Origin: Duganella aceris
GTDB taxonomy: Bacteria > Pseudomonadota > Gammaproteobacteria > Burkholderiales > Burkholderiaceae_D
DNA: 64,000 nucleotides
Assembly (NCBI RefSeq): GCF_011090165.1
Contig: NZ_JAADJT010000010.1
Location: 124,001-188,000, forward strand
Reading direction: 5' to 3'
Under the pieces are notes generated by a model, which searched no databases, was not told the origin of the DNA, and saw nothing but the letters and a program-made list of their open reading frames with translations. This document shows positions 35,284 to 43,824 of the stretch, in pieces; positions within the stretch are counted from its first letter, which is position 1, and each line of letters opens with the position of its first letter. The position numbers and the translations under genes are program-made.

Positions 35284-36282
35284 TCATCCCCCTTGTGTGA
35301 TGACCGGATCGTCGAAGAAGTAATCGCGCCAGCTGGCCGGCTGCTTCTTGATCGCGCCGACGCGGTACAGGAACTGCGCCAGTCCATAGGTATTCTGAGG
35401 TGCGACGCTGAACTGCACCTGCGGGTTCTTGATAATCTTCAGCAGCAGCGCACGATCGATCTTGCTCTTGCTGATACGGATATACGCGTCGGTCGCGCCT
35501 TCCGGATTCGCGGTCGCGTACTGCGCCGCTTCCGCCAACGCGGCGGTGAAGGCGCGATAGGTCTTCGGATTCTCCTTGCGGAATTTCTCGGTCGCGTACA
35601 ACACGGTGGCGGAGCTTGGGCCGCCCAGCACGTCGTAGGAATTGAGCACGATGTGCGCGTTCGGATTGCCCGCGAGTTCCTGTTCCTGGAATGGCGGACT
35701 GCCGAAGTGGCCATTGATCTCGGTGCCGCCGGCGATGACGGCGGCGGCGGCGTCCGGATGCGGCAAGGTCTGGGTGAACTTATCCAGCCGCGCGAACTCC
35801 TTATCGCCCCACTGCTTGGCCGTTGCGTATTGCAGGATGCGCGACTGCACCGATACCGTCACCGCCGGCAATGCGATGCGGTCCTTCTCGGTCAGGTCGG
35901 CGATGGTCTTGACCTTGGGGTTGTTGCTGACCAGGTAGTAAGGGAAGCTGCCCAGCGATGCCACGCCCTTGACGTTCTGCTTGCCGTTGGTACGGTCCCA
36001 GATCGTCAGCAGCGGGCCGACGCCGGCGCCGGCGATATCGATGGCGCCGGACAGCAGCGCATCGTTCACCGCCGAGCCGCCGGACAACTGTGTGCGTTCG
36101 ACATTGATGTCGATACCGTTCTTCTTGCCGTGCTTCTCGATCAGCTGCTGGTCCTGCGCGATGTTCAGCAGCAGGTAGACGATGCCGAACTGCTCGGCGA
36201 TGCGGATACGACCTTCGGCGTGCGCCGGCGCGGCGATGGCGCAAATTAAAGTGAGCACTGCTGCTGGAATCAATCTGGACAT
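35284..36282 (-). CDS. ABC transporter substrate-binding protein, sulfonate/taurine/nitrate family
   Basis: 332 residues with a typical Sec signal peptide (LIPAAVLTLICAIAAPAHA, cleaved before EGRIRI). The NMT1/THI5-like fold is seen in IRIAEQFGIVYLLLNIAQ, GIDINVERTQLSGGSAVNDALLSGAIDIAGAG and FPYYLVSNNPKVKTIADL. It captures a solute in the periplasm for the downstream transporter. Taurine or another sulfonate is the best guess from the TauD-family neighbour 14 bases upstream. Confidence 0.82.
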   Translation of the reverse strand: MSRLIPAAVLTLICAIAAPAHAEGRIRIAEQFGIVYLLLNIAQDQQLIEKHGKKNGIDINVERTQLSGGSAVNDALLSGAIDIAGAGVGPLLTIWDRTNGKQNVKGVASLGSFPYYLVSNNPKVKTIADLTEKDRIALPAVTVSVQSRILQYATAKQWGDKEFARLDKFTQTLPHPDAAAAVIAGGTEINGHFGSPPFQEQELAGNPNAHIVLNSYDVLGGPSSATVLYATEKFRKENPKTYRAFTAALAEAAQYATANPEGATDAYIRISKSKIDRALLLKIIKNPQVQFSVAPQNTYGLAQFLYRVGAIKKQPASWRDYFFDDPVITQGG

Positions 36283-36296
36283 GGGTTTCCTTGTTG

Positions 36297-37166
36297 TCAG
36301 AAAGGCGTGTCGCCTTCGATGGTGGTGCGGTACAGCTTGCGGCGCAGATGCGGCGGCGTGCCGCCCGCCAGGTGCATCAGCGAACGGTTATCCCAGAACA
36401 CCATGTCGTGCGGCGCCCAGCGGTGGCGGTAGACATGCTCCGGCAGCACGCTGTGCGCATACAGTTCGGCGAGCAGCGCGCGGCTTTCGTCTTCCGGGAT
36501 GCCGACGATGCGGGTGGTGAAATGCTCGCTGACGAACAGCGCCTTGCGGCCGGTCTCGGGATGCGTGCGCACCACCGGATGCACCACTGGCTTGACCTCG
36601 TCGATCTGCGCTTGCGTCAGCGCCGGACGAAACGGGCTGCGGCGACGCAGTTCTTCGTACTGCGTCAGGTAACTGTGTTCGGCGCGCGCGTCCTGCACGG
36701 CGTTGCGCAGCGCGGTCGGCAAGGTGTCCCAGGCCAGGTGCATATTGGCGAACAGCGTATCGCCGCCCTCTTCCGGCAGCTCCTGCGCGTGCAGCATCGA
36801 GCCGAGGCTCGGCGTTTCCTTGTACGACAAATCGGAATGCCAGAAGTGGCCGGCGTCGCCGAGGCCTATCGGCTGGCCGTCTTCGATGATGTTGGAGATG
36901 ATCAGCACTTCCGGGTTCGAAGGCAGCTGGAAGTTGCGCAGCACGTGGATTTGCAGCGGGCCGAAACGGCGGCTGAAATCGACCTGCTGCTGCGGCGTGA
37001 TGCGCTGGTCGCGGAACACCAGCAGGTGGTGGTCCAGATGCGCTTTATGAATGCGCTGGAAGTCGCGTCGCGACAGCGGTCGGTTCAGATCCAGGCCGAT
37101 GATTTCGGCGCCCAGTGGCGCGTCGAAGAGTTCGACCTCGAAGGTATCCTGGAGAACGGCAGACAT
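36297..37166 (-). CDS. TauD/TfdA-family Fe(II)/2-oxoglutarate dioxygenase
   Basis: 289 residues. Iron ligands are the His and Asp of HFWHSDLSYKE and the distal His of NRSLMHLAGGTP; the 2-oxoglutarate Arg is in RKLYRTTIEG. FEVELFDAPLGAEIIGLDL and HHLLVFRDQRITPQQQ are standard family blocks. TauD releases sulfite from taurine, while relatives act on other sulfonates, sulfate esters or aryloxy acids. First gene of a four-gene run with an importer, so a sulfur-scavenging role is likely; the exact substrate is not settled. Confidence 0.82.
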   Translation of the reverse strand: MSAVLQDTFEVELFDAPLGAEIIGLDLNRPLSRRDFQRIHKAHLDHHLLVFRDQRITPQQQVDFSRRFGPLQIHVLRNFQLPSNPEVLIISNIIEDGQPIGLGDAGHFWHSDLSYKETPSLGSMLHAQELPEEGGDTLFANMHLAWDTLPTALRNAVQDARAEHSYLTQYEELRRRSPFRPALTQAQIDEVKPVVHPVVRTHPETGRKALFVSEHFTTRIVGIPEDESRALLAELYAHSVLPEHVYRHRWAPHDMVFWDNRSLMHLAGGTPPHLRRKLYRTTIEGDTPF

Positions 37167-37259
37167 GGCACTTGCCCATTGAATGAGTATGTGCCCAGTC
37201 TATGCCGCTCTGCTTATTTAGAAAACGAAGCTTATCCGATATCGATATGTGAATAGCGC

Positions 37260-38093
37260 CTATGCGCGGCGCGGCCAGGCGGCGGCGGTGACGGCGATCA
37301 GCACCAGCGCCACCAACGAACCTTCGATGCCGAAGGCGCCGCCGGTCAGCATGGCGTTGCCCAGCAGTTCGCCGCGCAGCAGGCCGTCGGTGGCCGCGTG
37401 CCCCGATACGGTCGATGAAAATACCTGGCTGACGCAGTAGTTCCAGGCGATGTGGGTGCCGATGCAGATCCAAAGCCGGCGCGTCTTCATGTAGAGCGCG
37501 GCTTGCAGTACGCCGTAGGCGGCAATCACCGAGATCGCCAGCACGGAGACGCCTTCGTTGGGCAAATGCGCCAGACTGAATAGCAGTGCCGAGATTACGA
37601 TCGCTGCCTTGCTGCCCAGCGAACGCTCGATGACGCCGAAGATCACGCCACGGAACATCATCTCTTCGGCCATGCCGACCAGGACCAGTTCGGCCAGCGG
37701 CAGCAGCATGGTCGCGCTGGCGGCGTTGACGCCGTCGAAGCGGTAGGCGCCCAGCGCGGCCAGTACCGCGAAGGTCAACGCCACCAGGCCGGCGCCGATC
37801 AGCAGGCCGGCGCCCAGTTCGCGCGCCATGCCTTGCGTCGCCAGTTCGGTGGGCTGGCGCTTTTCGATGCGGCGCACATAGAAGCGGTAGCCGAACCATA
37901 CCAGCACGGCGGCCAGCAGCTGCGGCCAGACGATGCGGTACGGCTTCGCCACCAGTTGCGAGGCGAGGATCATCGTCAATGGCACGGCGGCGAAGGTCAG
38001 CACGAGGCCGAGCACGATGCGCACCACGGGGTTGGCCATCAGGCGCGATGACAGGGTCGGTTTGGGCGTTGCCATGCTCAGCGTAGTTTCCAT
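37260..38093 (-). CDS. CPBP-family intramembrane metalloprotease
   Basis: 277 residues with seven or eight hydrophobic segments. The CPBP/Abi glutamate motif reads GMAEEMMFRGVIFGVIERSLG, with later His in SLAHLPNEG and GTHIAWNYC. These are integral-membrane proteases or prenyl-protein processing enzymes, with varied roles. It lies eight bases downstream of a MarR gene, so is probably in one transcript and controlled by it. Confidence 0.84.
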   Translation of the reverse strand: METTLSMATPKPTLSSRLMANPVVRIVLGLVLTFAAVPLTMILASQLVAKPYRIVWPQLLAAVLVWFGYRFYVRRIEKRQPTELATQGMARELGAGLLIGAGLVALTFAVLAALGAYRFDGVNAASATMLLPLAELVLVGMAEEMMFRGVIFGVIERSLGSKAAIVISALLFSLAHLPNEGVSVLAISVIAAYGVLQAALYMKTRRLWICIGTHIAWNYCVSQVFSSTVSGHAATDGLLRGELLGNAMLTGGAFGIEGSLVALVLIAVTAAAWPRRA

Positions 38094-38101
38094 AATCGCT
38101 T

Positions 38102-38575
38102 TCAGGGAGTTGGTCGTACTTTCTTGGTTGCGGCGCGAATCCGCTCGCCGAAGGGGCGTTGTTCGAGGACGGTGATGGCTTGCGCCAGACAGTCCGACAA
38201 AGGGAACGGCAGGTCGGCGTCGAGGCTATCGGCGGCGCGCTTGGTCGCCTTCCAGCACGCTTGCAGTTGCGGCAGCAGCGCGGCACCCTGTGGGCTCAGT
38301 CGCACCATGCGCTGCCGGCCGTCCGCGCCGTCGGCGGCGACCAGCAGCAGGCCTTCCTTCTTCATCAGCGCCACGGTTTGCGTCGCCGCCGGCTGGGTGA
38401 TGCCGGCCAGTTCGGCCAGTTCACCGATGGTCGCGCTCTGCTGCTGCGCCAGCGCGCGCATCACCGGCGTGTAGCGCGGCCGGTAATCCAGGCCCGCGTC
38501 CACATAGGACTGCTGAACCGCGCCGTCCAGCAGTTCGATCAGGTGACGTAGTTGAGTGCCGAGTCCTTGTTTCAT
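38102..38575 (-). CDS. MarR-family transcription regulator
   Basis: 157 residues. The winged helix reads YTPVMRALAQQQSATIGELAELAGITQPAATQTVALMKKEGLLLVAADGADGRQRMVRLSPQG, with recognition helix and wing in order. MarR proteins are dimeric repressors released by small ligands. A 12-base perfect palindrome lies 24 bases upstream of the start in its own promoter region, which suggests autorepression together with the CPBP gene. Confidence 0.86.
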   Translation of the reverse strand: MKQGLGTQLRHLIELLDGAVQQSYVDAGLDYRPRYTPVMRALAQQQSATIGELAELAGITQPAATQTVALMKKEGLLLVAADGADGRQRMVRLSPQGAALLPQLQACWKATKRAADSLDADLPFPLSDCLAQAITVLEQRPFGERIRAATKKVRPTP

Positions 38576-38598
38576 GACCCGATATTAGCACCATTTAC

Positions 38599-38610
38599 AT
38601 AAGCGCTTAT
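38599..38610. promoter_or_regulatory. Palindrome upstream of the MarR gene, candidate operator
   Basis: ATAAGCGCTTAT is a perfect 12-base palindrome embedded in an AT-rich stretch (TATATATAAG on the minus strand) that could be the -10 region. MarR operators are commonly 16-20-base dyads covering their own promoter. Confidence 0.45.
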
Positions 38611-38626
38611 ATATATTTTTGCTGGC

Positions 38627-38925
38627 TTATTTGGTGATGTTCAGAAAAGGAACCGGCGCGTCACCATACAAGGTGGCAGGCAGCGCGTCGGCCTGCGCGG
38701 CGGCGGTCTTCAGCGTGACGTAGGCCTGGCCGGCGGCGGTTGCCTTCATCGCGCCGGCCTCGGCTTCGGCGACGGCTCGATCGAATAGCGCACGGTCAGG
38801 CTGACCTTCATCGGCTGCGTGTCAGCAGTGCTGCCATCGGCATTCTTGATCTCGGCCTCTTCAGCGCGGATGTTAAAGATGGTGAGGGCGGCTGCGTTGG
38901 CGAGCGCTGTATTGGAGTATTTCAT
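38627..38925 (-). pseudogene. Small unidentified gene broken by one frameshift
   Basis: The ATG at 38925 follows AGGAACGCC and opens a 59-codon frame ending at a TGA at 38746. The first ~50 residues (MKYSNTALANAAALTIFNI..., then KVSLTVRYSIE) look coding. A second frame continues without interruption as AVAEAEAGAMKATAAGQAYVTLK to a TAA at 38627. One extra base near 38775 would join them into a ~99-residue protein. I do not recognise the family. Real decay, a sequencing error or programmed frameshifting are all possible; the junction (TCGATCGAGCC) has no slippery heptamer. Confidence 0.6.
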
Positions 38926-38998
38926 CTGGCGTTCCTTTCAATGGAGGAACAGCCAGCGTAGCGAATATTGATTACCGCATTTAAGCCGCCGCAAGAGG

Positions 38999-39021
38999 GA
39001 GGCCATCGGGATGATGGCCTC
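38999..39021. terminator. Hairpin between the carbonic anhydrase gene and the frameshifted gene
   Basis: GAGGCCATC and GATGGCCTC form a perfect 9-bp stem with a 5-base loop, just after the carbonic anhydrase stop. No T-run follows on either strand, so it may be a weak terminator or a 3'-end stabiliser. Confidence 0.45.
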
Positions 39022-39028
39022 GACTTGC

Positions 39029-39700
39029 TTAGGCGGCGGCGTACACCGACAGTCGCTTGGCGACGCGCGAGGACAGCTGGTCGTGGCCGTTGACGGTGAT
39101 TTCCAGATCCTGCAGCTTGCCGTCGTTGATGCCGTAGACCCAGCCGTGCACCGTCAGGTCCTGGCCGCGTTCCCACGCGTCCTGCACGATCGTGGTCTGG
39201 CAGACGTTGGACACCTGCTCCACCACGTTCAGCTCCACCAGACGCTCCGAGCGGCGCTGCTCATTGACCACGGTGCCCATGTAGCGCTCGTGCTTCTGGT
39301 GCACGTCCTGCACGTGGCGCAGCCAGTTGTCGACCAGGCCGACGCGGGTGCCGGTCATCGCCGCGTGCACGCCTTTGCAGCCGTAGTGGCCGACGATGAT
39401 CACATGCTTGACCTTCAACACGTCGATCGCGAACTGCAGCACCGACAGCGCGTTCAGGTCCGAGTGCACCACCACGTTGGCGATATTGCGGTGGACGAAG
39501 ACGTCGCCCGGCGCGAGGCCCAGCAGCTCGTTCGCCGGCACCCGGCTGTCTGAGCAGCCGATCCACAGGTATTCGGGCGCGGCCTGGTTGGCCAGGCGGT
39601 TAAAGAAGTCGGGGTCGCGCTCGACCTCCGACGCCGCCCAGCGACGATTGTTTTCCAACAGGCCGCGCAGCGGGGATGTGCTCTTGTCCAAATCGCTCAT
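39029..39700 (-). CDS. can: Beta-carbonic anhydrase
   Basis: 223 residues. Interconverts carbon dioxide and bicarbonate in the cytoplasm. Zinc ligands and the Asp/Arg dyad are in IGCSDSRVPANELLG, and His and Cys in IIVGHYGCKGVHAAM, all in their usual places. The C-terminus (WVYGINDGKLQDLEITV) is typical of Can. Single gene, separated from dnaJ by a strong hairpin at 39722-39759. Confidence 0.94.
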   Translation of the reverse strand: MSDLDKSTSPLRGLLENNRRWAASEVERDPDFFNRLANQAAPEYLWIGCSDSRVPANELLGLAPGDVFVHRNIANVVVHSDLNALSVLQFAIDVLKVKHVIIVGHYGCKGVHAAMTGTRVGLVDNWLRHVQDVHQKHERYMGTVVNEQRRSERLVELNVVEQVSNVCQTTIVQDAWERGQDLTVHGWVYGINDGKLQDLEITVNGHDQLSSRVAKRLSVYAAA

Positions 39701-39721
39701 GATGCTCCTCTTTTACATAAG

Positions 39722-39759
39722 AAGACCGCCGGACTGCCGAAAAGGCAGCGCGGCGGTCT
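39722..39759 (-). terminator. Terminator downstream of dnaJ
   Basis: On the minus strand AGACCGCCG...CGGCGGTCT form a 9-bp stem with a further inner GCC/GGC pairing, followed by TCTTCTTATG, a moderately T-rich tail. It lies between the dnaJ stop and the carbonic anhydrase start. Confidence 0.75.
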
Positions 39760-39788
39760 GATATTACCAGCCCTGCATGACGCCCAGG

Positions 39789-40919
39789 TTACTCAAAGAA
39801 GTCCTTGACCTTGTCGCGCCAGGTTTTGCTTTGCGGGCTATGCTTCGAGCCGCCTTCGGTGGTCAGCTTCTCGAAATCGCGCAGCATGTCCTTCTGCTTC
39901 TCGGTCAGCTTGACCGGGGTCTCGACCGCGACGTGGCAGAACAGATCGCCCGCGAAGCCGGAACGCACGCCCTTGATGCCCTTGCCCTTGAGGCGGAAGG
40001 TCTTGCCCGACTGGGTGCCTTCGGGGATCGTAAACGATACTTTACCAGACAGCGTCGGCACTTCGATATCGCCGCCCAGCGCCGCCTTGGCGAAGGAGAT
40101 CGGCATCTCGCAGTGCAGGTCGTCGCCTTCGCGCTGGAACACGCTGTGGGGCTTGATATGGATCTCCACATACAGGTCGCCCGACGGTCCGCCGTTGGTG
40201 CCCGGTTCGCCGTTGCCGGACGAGCGGATACGCATGCCGTTGTCGATGCCGACCGGGATCTTCACTTCCAGCGTTTTGTTGCGCTTGATGCGGCCCTGGC
40301 CTGCGCACGCGGCGCATGGCTCGGGAATGATCTTGCCGGTGCCGTGGCATTTCGGGCAGGTCTGCTGGATGCTGAAGAAGCCCTGCTGCATGCGCACCTG
40401 GCCGTGGCCGGCGCAGGTCGAGCAGGTGACCGGCGAGGTGCCAGGCTTGGCGCCGGAACCGTGGCAGGTGTCGCACTTGTCCCACGACGGTACACGGATG
40501 GTGGTGTCGAAACCGTGCGCCGCCTGTTCCAGCGTGATCTCCAGGTTGTAGCGCAGGTCCGCGCCCCGGTAAACCTGCGGGCCCTGGCTGCGACCGCGGC
40601 CACCGCCGCCGAAGATATCGCCGAAGATGTCGCCGAAGGCGTCGCCGAATCCGCCGGCGCCGCCGCCGAAGCCACCGCCGCCGCCCATGTTCGGATCGAC
40701 GCCGGCGTGACCGTAACGGTCATACGCTTCGCGCTTCTCCGGATTGGTCAGCATCTCGTAGGCTTCTTTGACTTCCTTGAATTTTTCTTCCGACTCTTTG
40801 CTGTCCGGATTGCGGTCCGGATGGTACTTCATCGCCAGTTTGCGATAGGACTTCTTGATCTCGTCTTCCGACGCGTTTTTTGCGACACCAAGTGTCTCGT
40901 AGAAATCACGCTTTGCCAT
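39789..40919 (-). CDS. dnaJ: Chaperone DnaJ (Hsp40)
   Basis: 376 residues. The J domain holds HPD (MKYHPDRNP), followed by a Gly/Phe-rich linker (about residues 75-105), four CXXCXGXG zinc repeats (CDTCHGSG, CSTCAGHG, CPKCHGTG, CAACAGQG) and the C-terminal substrate-binding domains. It delivers unfolded proteins to DnaK and stimulates its ATPase. Last of grpE-dnaK-dnaJ, but a strong terminator separates it from dnaK. Confidence 0.97.
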   Translation of the reverse strand: MAKRDFYETLGVAKNASEDEIKKSYRKLAMKYHPDRNPDSKESEEKFKEVKEAYEMLTNPEKREAYDRYGHAGVDPNMGGGGGFGGGAGGFGDAFGDIFGDIFGGGGRGRSQGPQVYRGADLRYNLEITLEQAAHGFDTTIRVPSWDKCDTCHGSGAKPGTSPVTCSTCAGHGQVRMQQGFFSIQQTCPKCHGTGKIIPEPCAACAGQGRIKRNKTLEVKIPVGIDNGMRIRSSGNGEPGTNGGPSGDLYVEIHIKPHSVFQREGDDLHCEMPISFAKAALGGDIEVPTLSGKVSFTIPEGTQSGKTFRLKGKGIKGVRSGFAGDLFCHVAVETPVKLTEKQKDMLRDFEKLTTEGGSKHSPQSKTWRDKVKDFFE

Positions 40920-40963
40920 ATTGTCGGGACCTTGCTGTATTTATACCGTGTGCTGATTATGTG

Positions 40964-41006
40964 AAAAAGCCGAGCCGGCACCGCCTAGGCGGCCACACGG
41001 CTCGGC
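40964..41006 (-). terminator. Intrinsic terminator between dnaK and dnaJ
   Basis: Minus strand: GCCGAGCCG pairs with CGGCTCGGC (9 bp), with an inner CCGCCTAGGCGG palindrome, followed by TTTTT. It should end most dnaK transcripts, keeping DnaJ output below DnaK output; dnaJ then depends on read-through or its own promoter. Confidence 0.8.
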
Positions 41007-41048
41007 GCTCGCCGCGCCCCGAAGGGCGGCGGCGATCTTACTTGCCGA

Positions 41049-42998
41049 TTACTTGCTGTCTTTGACTTCTTTGAAGTCGGCGTCGACCACGTCGTCCTGT
41101 GGCTTGGCCTGCTCGGCGCCGGCGCCTGGCTGCGCGCCGCCTTCAGCACCGCCGCCGGCCGCAGCCTGCTGCGCCTGCATGTCGGCGTACATCTTCTCGC
41201 CCAGCTTCTGCGAAGCGGTCGACAGCGATGCCACTTTGGCGTCGATTTCAGCCTTGTCGCCGGCCTTGATCGATGCTTCCAGATCGGTGATCGCGGCTTC
41301 GATCTTCTCTTTCTCGCCCGCTTCCAGCTTGTCGCCGTATTCGGTCAGCGACTTGCGGGTCGAGTGCACCAGCGCGTCGGCCTGGTTGCGCGATTCGGCC
41401 AGCTCTTTCACTTTCTTGTCTTCTTCGGCGTTGACTTCGGCGTCCTTCACCATCTTCTGGATCTCGGCTTCGGTCAGGCCGGAGTTGGCCTTGATCGTGA
41501 TCTTGTTCTCTTTGCCGGTGGCCTTGTCTTTGGCGCCGACGTGCAGAATGCCGTTGGCGTCGATGTCGAAGGTCACTTCGATCTGTGGCGTGCCGCGCGA
41601 TGCCGGCGGGATGCCTTCCAGATTGAATTCGCCCAGGCCTTTGTTACCGGCCGCGATTTCGCGCTCGCCCTGGAACACCTTGATGGTCACCGCAGGCTGG
41701 TTGTCATCGGCGGTCGAGAACACTTGCGAGAACTTGGTAGGAATCGTGGTGTTCTTGTGGATCATCTTGGTCATCACGCCGCCCAGGGTTTCGATACCCA
41801 GCGACAGAGGCGTCACGTCCAGCAGCAGCAAGTCCTTGCGCTCGCCCGACAGCACCGAGCCTTGAATGGCTGCGCCGACGGCGACGGCTTCGTCCGGATT
41901 CACGTCTTTGCGTGGATCTTTGCCGAAGAACTCTTTGACCTTTTCCTGCACCTTAGGCATACGGGTCATACCGCCGACCAGGATGATGTCGTCGATGTCC
42001 GAAACCTTGACGCCGGCGTCCTTGATCGCGGTGCGGCATGGTTCCATGGTCGCGTTGATCAGTTCTTCCACCAGCGATTCCAGCTTGGCGCGGGTCATCT
42101 TCAGAGTCAAGTGGACCGGCGCGCCGTTCGCCATGGCGATGTACGGCTCGTTGATTTCGGTCTGCTGCGACGACGACAGTTCGATCTTCGCGCGCTCGGC
42201 CGAAGCCTTGATGCGCTGCAGGGCGATCGGATCTTTTTTCAGATCCAGGCCGTTGATCTTCTTGAACTCTTCGATGATGTAATCGATGATGCGTTGGTCG
42301 AAGTCTTCGCCGCCCAGGAAGGTGTCGCCATTGGTCGACAGCACTTCGAATTGTTTTTCACCGTCGACGTCGGCGATCTCAATGATCGACACGTCGAAGG
42401 TACCGCCACCCAAGTCATACACGGCGATCTTGCGGTCGCCCTTTTCGGTCTTGTCCAGGCCGAAAGCCAGCGCGGCGGCGGTTGGTTCGTTGATGATGCG
42501 TTTGACGTCCAGACCGGCGATACGGCCAGCGTCCTTGGTCGCCTGGCGCTGCGAGTCGTTGAAGTACGCAGGCACGGTGATGACGGCTTCGGTGACTTCT
42601 TCACCGAGGTAGTCTTCAGCGGTCTTTTTCATTTTGCGCAGCACTTCAGCCGAGATCTGCGGCGGAGCCAGTTTTTTGTCGCGTACGCCGATCCATGCAT
42701 CGCCGTTGTCGGCTTTCATGATCGAGTAAGGCATCAGGCCGATGTCCTTCTGCACTTCTTTTTCGTCGAACTTGCGGCCGATGAGGCGCTTGACGGCGAA
42801 CAGCGTGTTTTTCGGGTTGGTCACAGCCTGGCGCTTGGCCGGCGCGCCGACCAGGATTTCACCATCTTCTTGGTAAGCAATGATCGATGGCGTCGTGCGT
42901 GCACCTTCGGCGTTTTCGATTACCTTTGGCTGACCATTTTCCATGATGGAAACGCAGGAATTTGTGGTTCCCAGATCGATACCGATAATTCTACCCAT
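41049..42998 (-). CDS. dnaK: Chaperone DnaK (Hsp70)
   Basis: 649 residues. The ATPase domain carries IGIDLGTTNSCVSIM at the start, VITVPAYFNDSQRQATKDAG, YDLGGGTFDVSI and ILVGGMTRMPKVQ. The substrate-binding domain and helical lid follow, with a Gly/Ala/Gln-rich tail ending in VVDADFKEVKDSK. It folds and protects proteins in an ATP cycle with DnaJ and GrpE. Its own sigma32-type promoter lies just after the grpE stop. Confidence 0.98.
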   Translation of the reverse strand: MGRIIGIDLGTTNSCVSIMENGQPKVIENAEGARTTPSIIAYQEDGEILVGAPAKRQAVTNPKNTLFAVKRLIGRKFDEKEVQKDIGLMPYSIMKADNGDAWIGVRDKKLAPPQISAEVLRKMKKTAEDYLGEEVTEAVITVPAYFNDSQRQATKDAGRIAGLDVKRIINEPTAAALAFGLDKTEKGDRKIAVYDLGGGTFDVSIIEIADVDGEKQFEVLSTNGDTFLGGEDFDQRIIDYIIEEFKKINGLDLKKDPIALQRIKASAERAKIELSSSQQTEINEPYIAMANGAPVHLTLKMTRAKLESLVEELINATMEPCRTAIKDAGVKVSDIDDIILVGGMTRMPKVQEKVKEFFGKDPRKDVNPDEAVAVGAAIQGSVLSGERKDLLLLDVTPLSLGIETLGGVMTKMIHKNTTIPTKFSQVFSTADDNQPAVTIKVFQGEREIAAGNKGLGEFNLEGIPPASRGTPQIEVTFDIDANGILHVGAKDKATGKENKITIKANSGLTEAEIQKMVKDAEVNAEEDKKVKELAESRNQADALVHSTRKSLTEYGDKLEAGEKEKIEAAITDLEASIKAGDKAEIDAKVASLSTASQKLGEKMYADMQAQQAAAGGGAEGGAQPGAGAEQAKPQDDVVDADFKEVKDSK

Positions 42999-43035
42999 GA
43001 TTTTTCTTCCTTTTTGCTAAGTTCAGATGGTACTA

Positions 43036-43063
43036 ATATGTGGAAAAGCTGTATGTTTTCAAG
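43036..43063 (-). promoter_or_regulatory. Second sigma32-type promoter, before dnaK
   Basis: Minus-strand CTTGAAA, 13 bases, then CCACATAT, one mismatch from the CCCCATNT -10 consensus. It fits in the 68 bases between grpE and dnaK and would add dnaK transcription to that from the grpE promoter. Confidence 0.65.
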
Positions 43064-43066
43064 TGC

Positions 43067-43612
43067 TTATTTAGCTTGCGCGGCGGTGACGATGGCGGGA
43101 CGCAGCAGGCGGTCCGCGATCATATAGCCTTTTTGCAGTACGGAAACAACCGTATTCGCTTCCTGGTCGGCAGGCACCACGGCGACCGCCTGGTGCTTGT
43201 TCGGGTCCAGCTTGTCGCCCTGGGCCGGCAGGATCTCCAGCAGGCGGTTTTTCTCGAAGGCCGAGGTCAGTTGCTTGAGCGTCATTTCCACGCCTTCCTT
43301 CAGCGACTCGATCGATGGCGTTTCGACTTTCAGGGCCATTTCCAGGCTGTCCTTGACCGGCACCATGGCCTCGGCGAAGCTTTCGACGGCGAATTTATGC
43401 GCCTTGGCGACGTCTTCCTGGGCGCGGCGACGGATGTTTTCACCGTCGGCCTTGGCGCGCATGAAAGCGTCGTGCATTTCGGCCAGTTTCGCTTCGGTAG
43501 CGGACAACTGCTCTTCCAGCGAAGGCTGATCCGAGGTCGATGGCGGGGCCGACGCAGCGGCAGCGGCCGCTTCTTGATTAGGGGGTACGGCTTGGTTTTC
43601 CTGATCTTGCAT
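43067..43612 (-). CDS. grpE: Nucleotide exchange factor GrpE
   Basis: 181 residues. An acidic, Ala-rich disordered N-terminus (about 40 residues) is followed by the long dimerisation helix (KLAEMHDAFMRAKADGENIRRRAQEDVAKAHKFAVE) and the C-terminal beta domain (QKGYMIADRLLRPAIVTVA-like end). It releases ADP from DnaK. First of the chaperone run, with a near-perfect heat-shock promoter upstream. Confidence 0.95.
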   Translation of the reverse strand: MQDQENQAVPPNQEAAAAAASAPPSTSDQPSLEEQLSATEAKLAEMHDAFMRAKADGENIRRRAQEDVAKAHKFAVESFAEAMVPVKDSLEMALKVETPSIESLKEGVEMTLKQLTSAFEKNRLLEILPAQGDKLDPNKHQAVAVVPADQEANTVVSVLQKGYMIADRLLRPAIVTAAQAK

Positions 43613-43669
43613 CTAGAGACTCCTACAATCGTATTTGTTTGACATTACTTTTGTTACTGCACTGGCTGC

Positions 43670-43697
43670 AAATGGGGCGATAACCTACCTTTTCAAG
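43670..43697 (-). promoter_or_regulatory. Sigma32 (heat-shock) promoter of grpE-dnaK
   Basis: Minus-strand CTTGAAA, a 13-base spacer, then CCCCATTT, an exact fit to the RpoH consensus. The start would be near 43663, about 50 bases before the grpE ATG. In the interval 43613-43824 this is the only signal I can identify; no CIRCE dyad is present. Confidence 0.88.
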
Positions 43698-43824
43698 GGT
43701 TATTCTGCTCATCGCTTAATCAGCGCGCGCAATTCATCAGCCGGCTATTTTAACAGGCTGGCACTCGTCGCCCGCAAGTGCTGATTACGGTGCGGCAGGG
43801 GAATTGTGGCGCGGTTGCCTCTTT

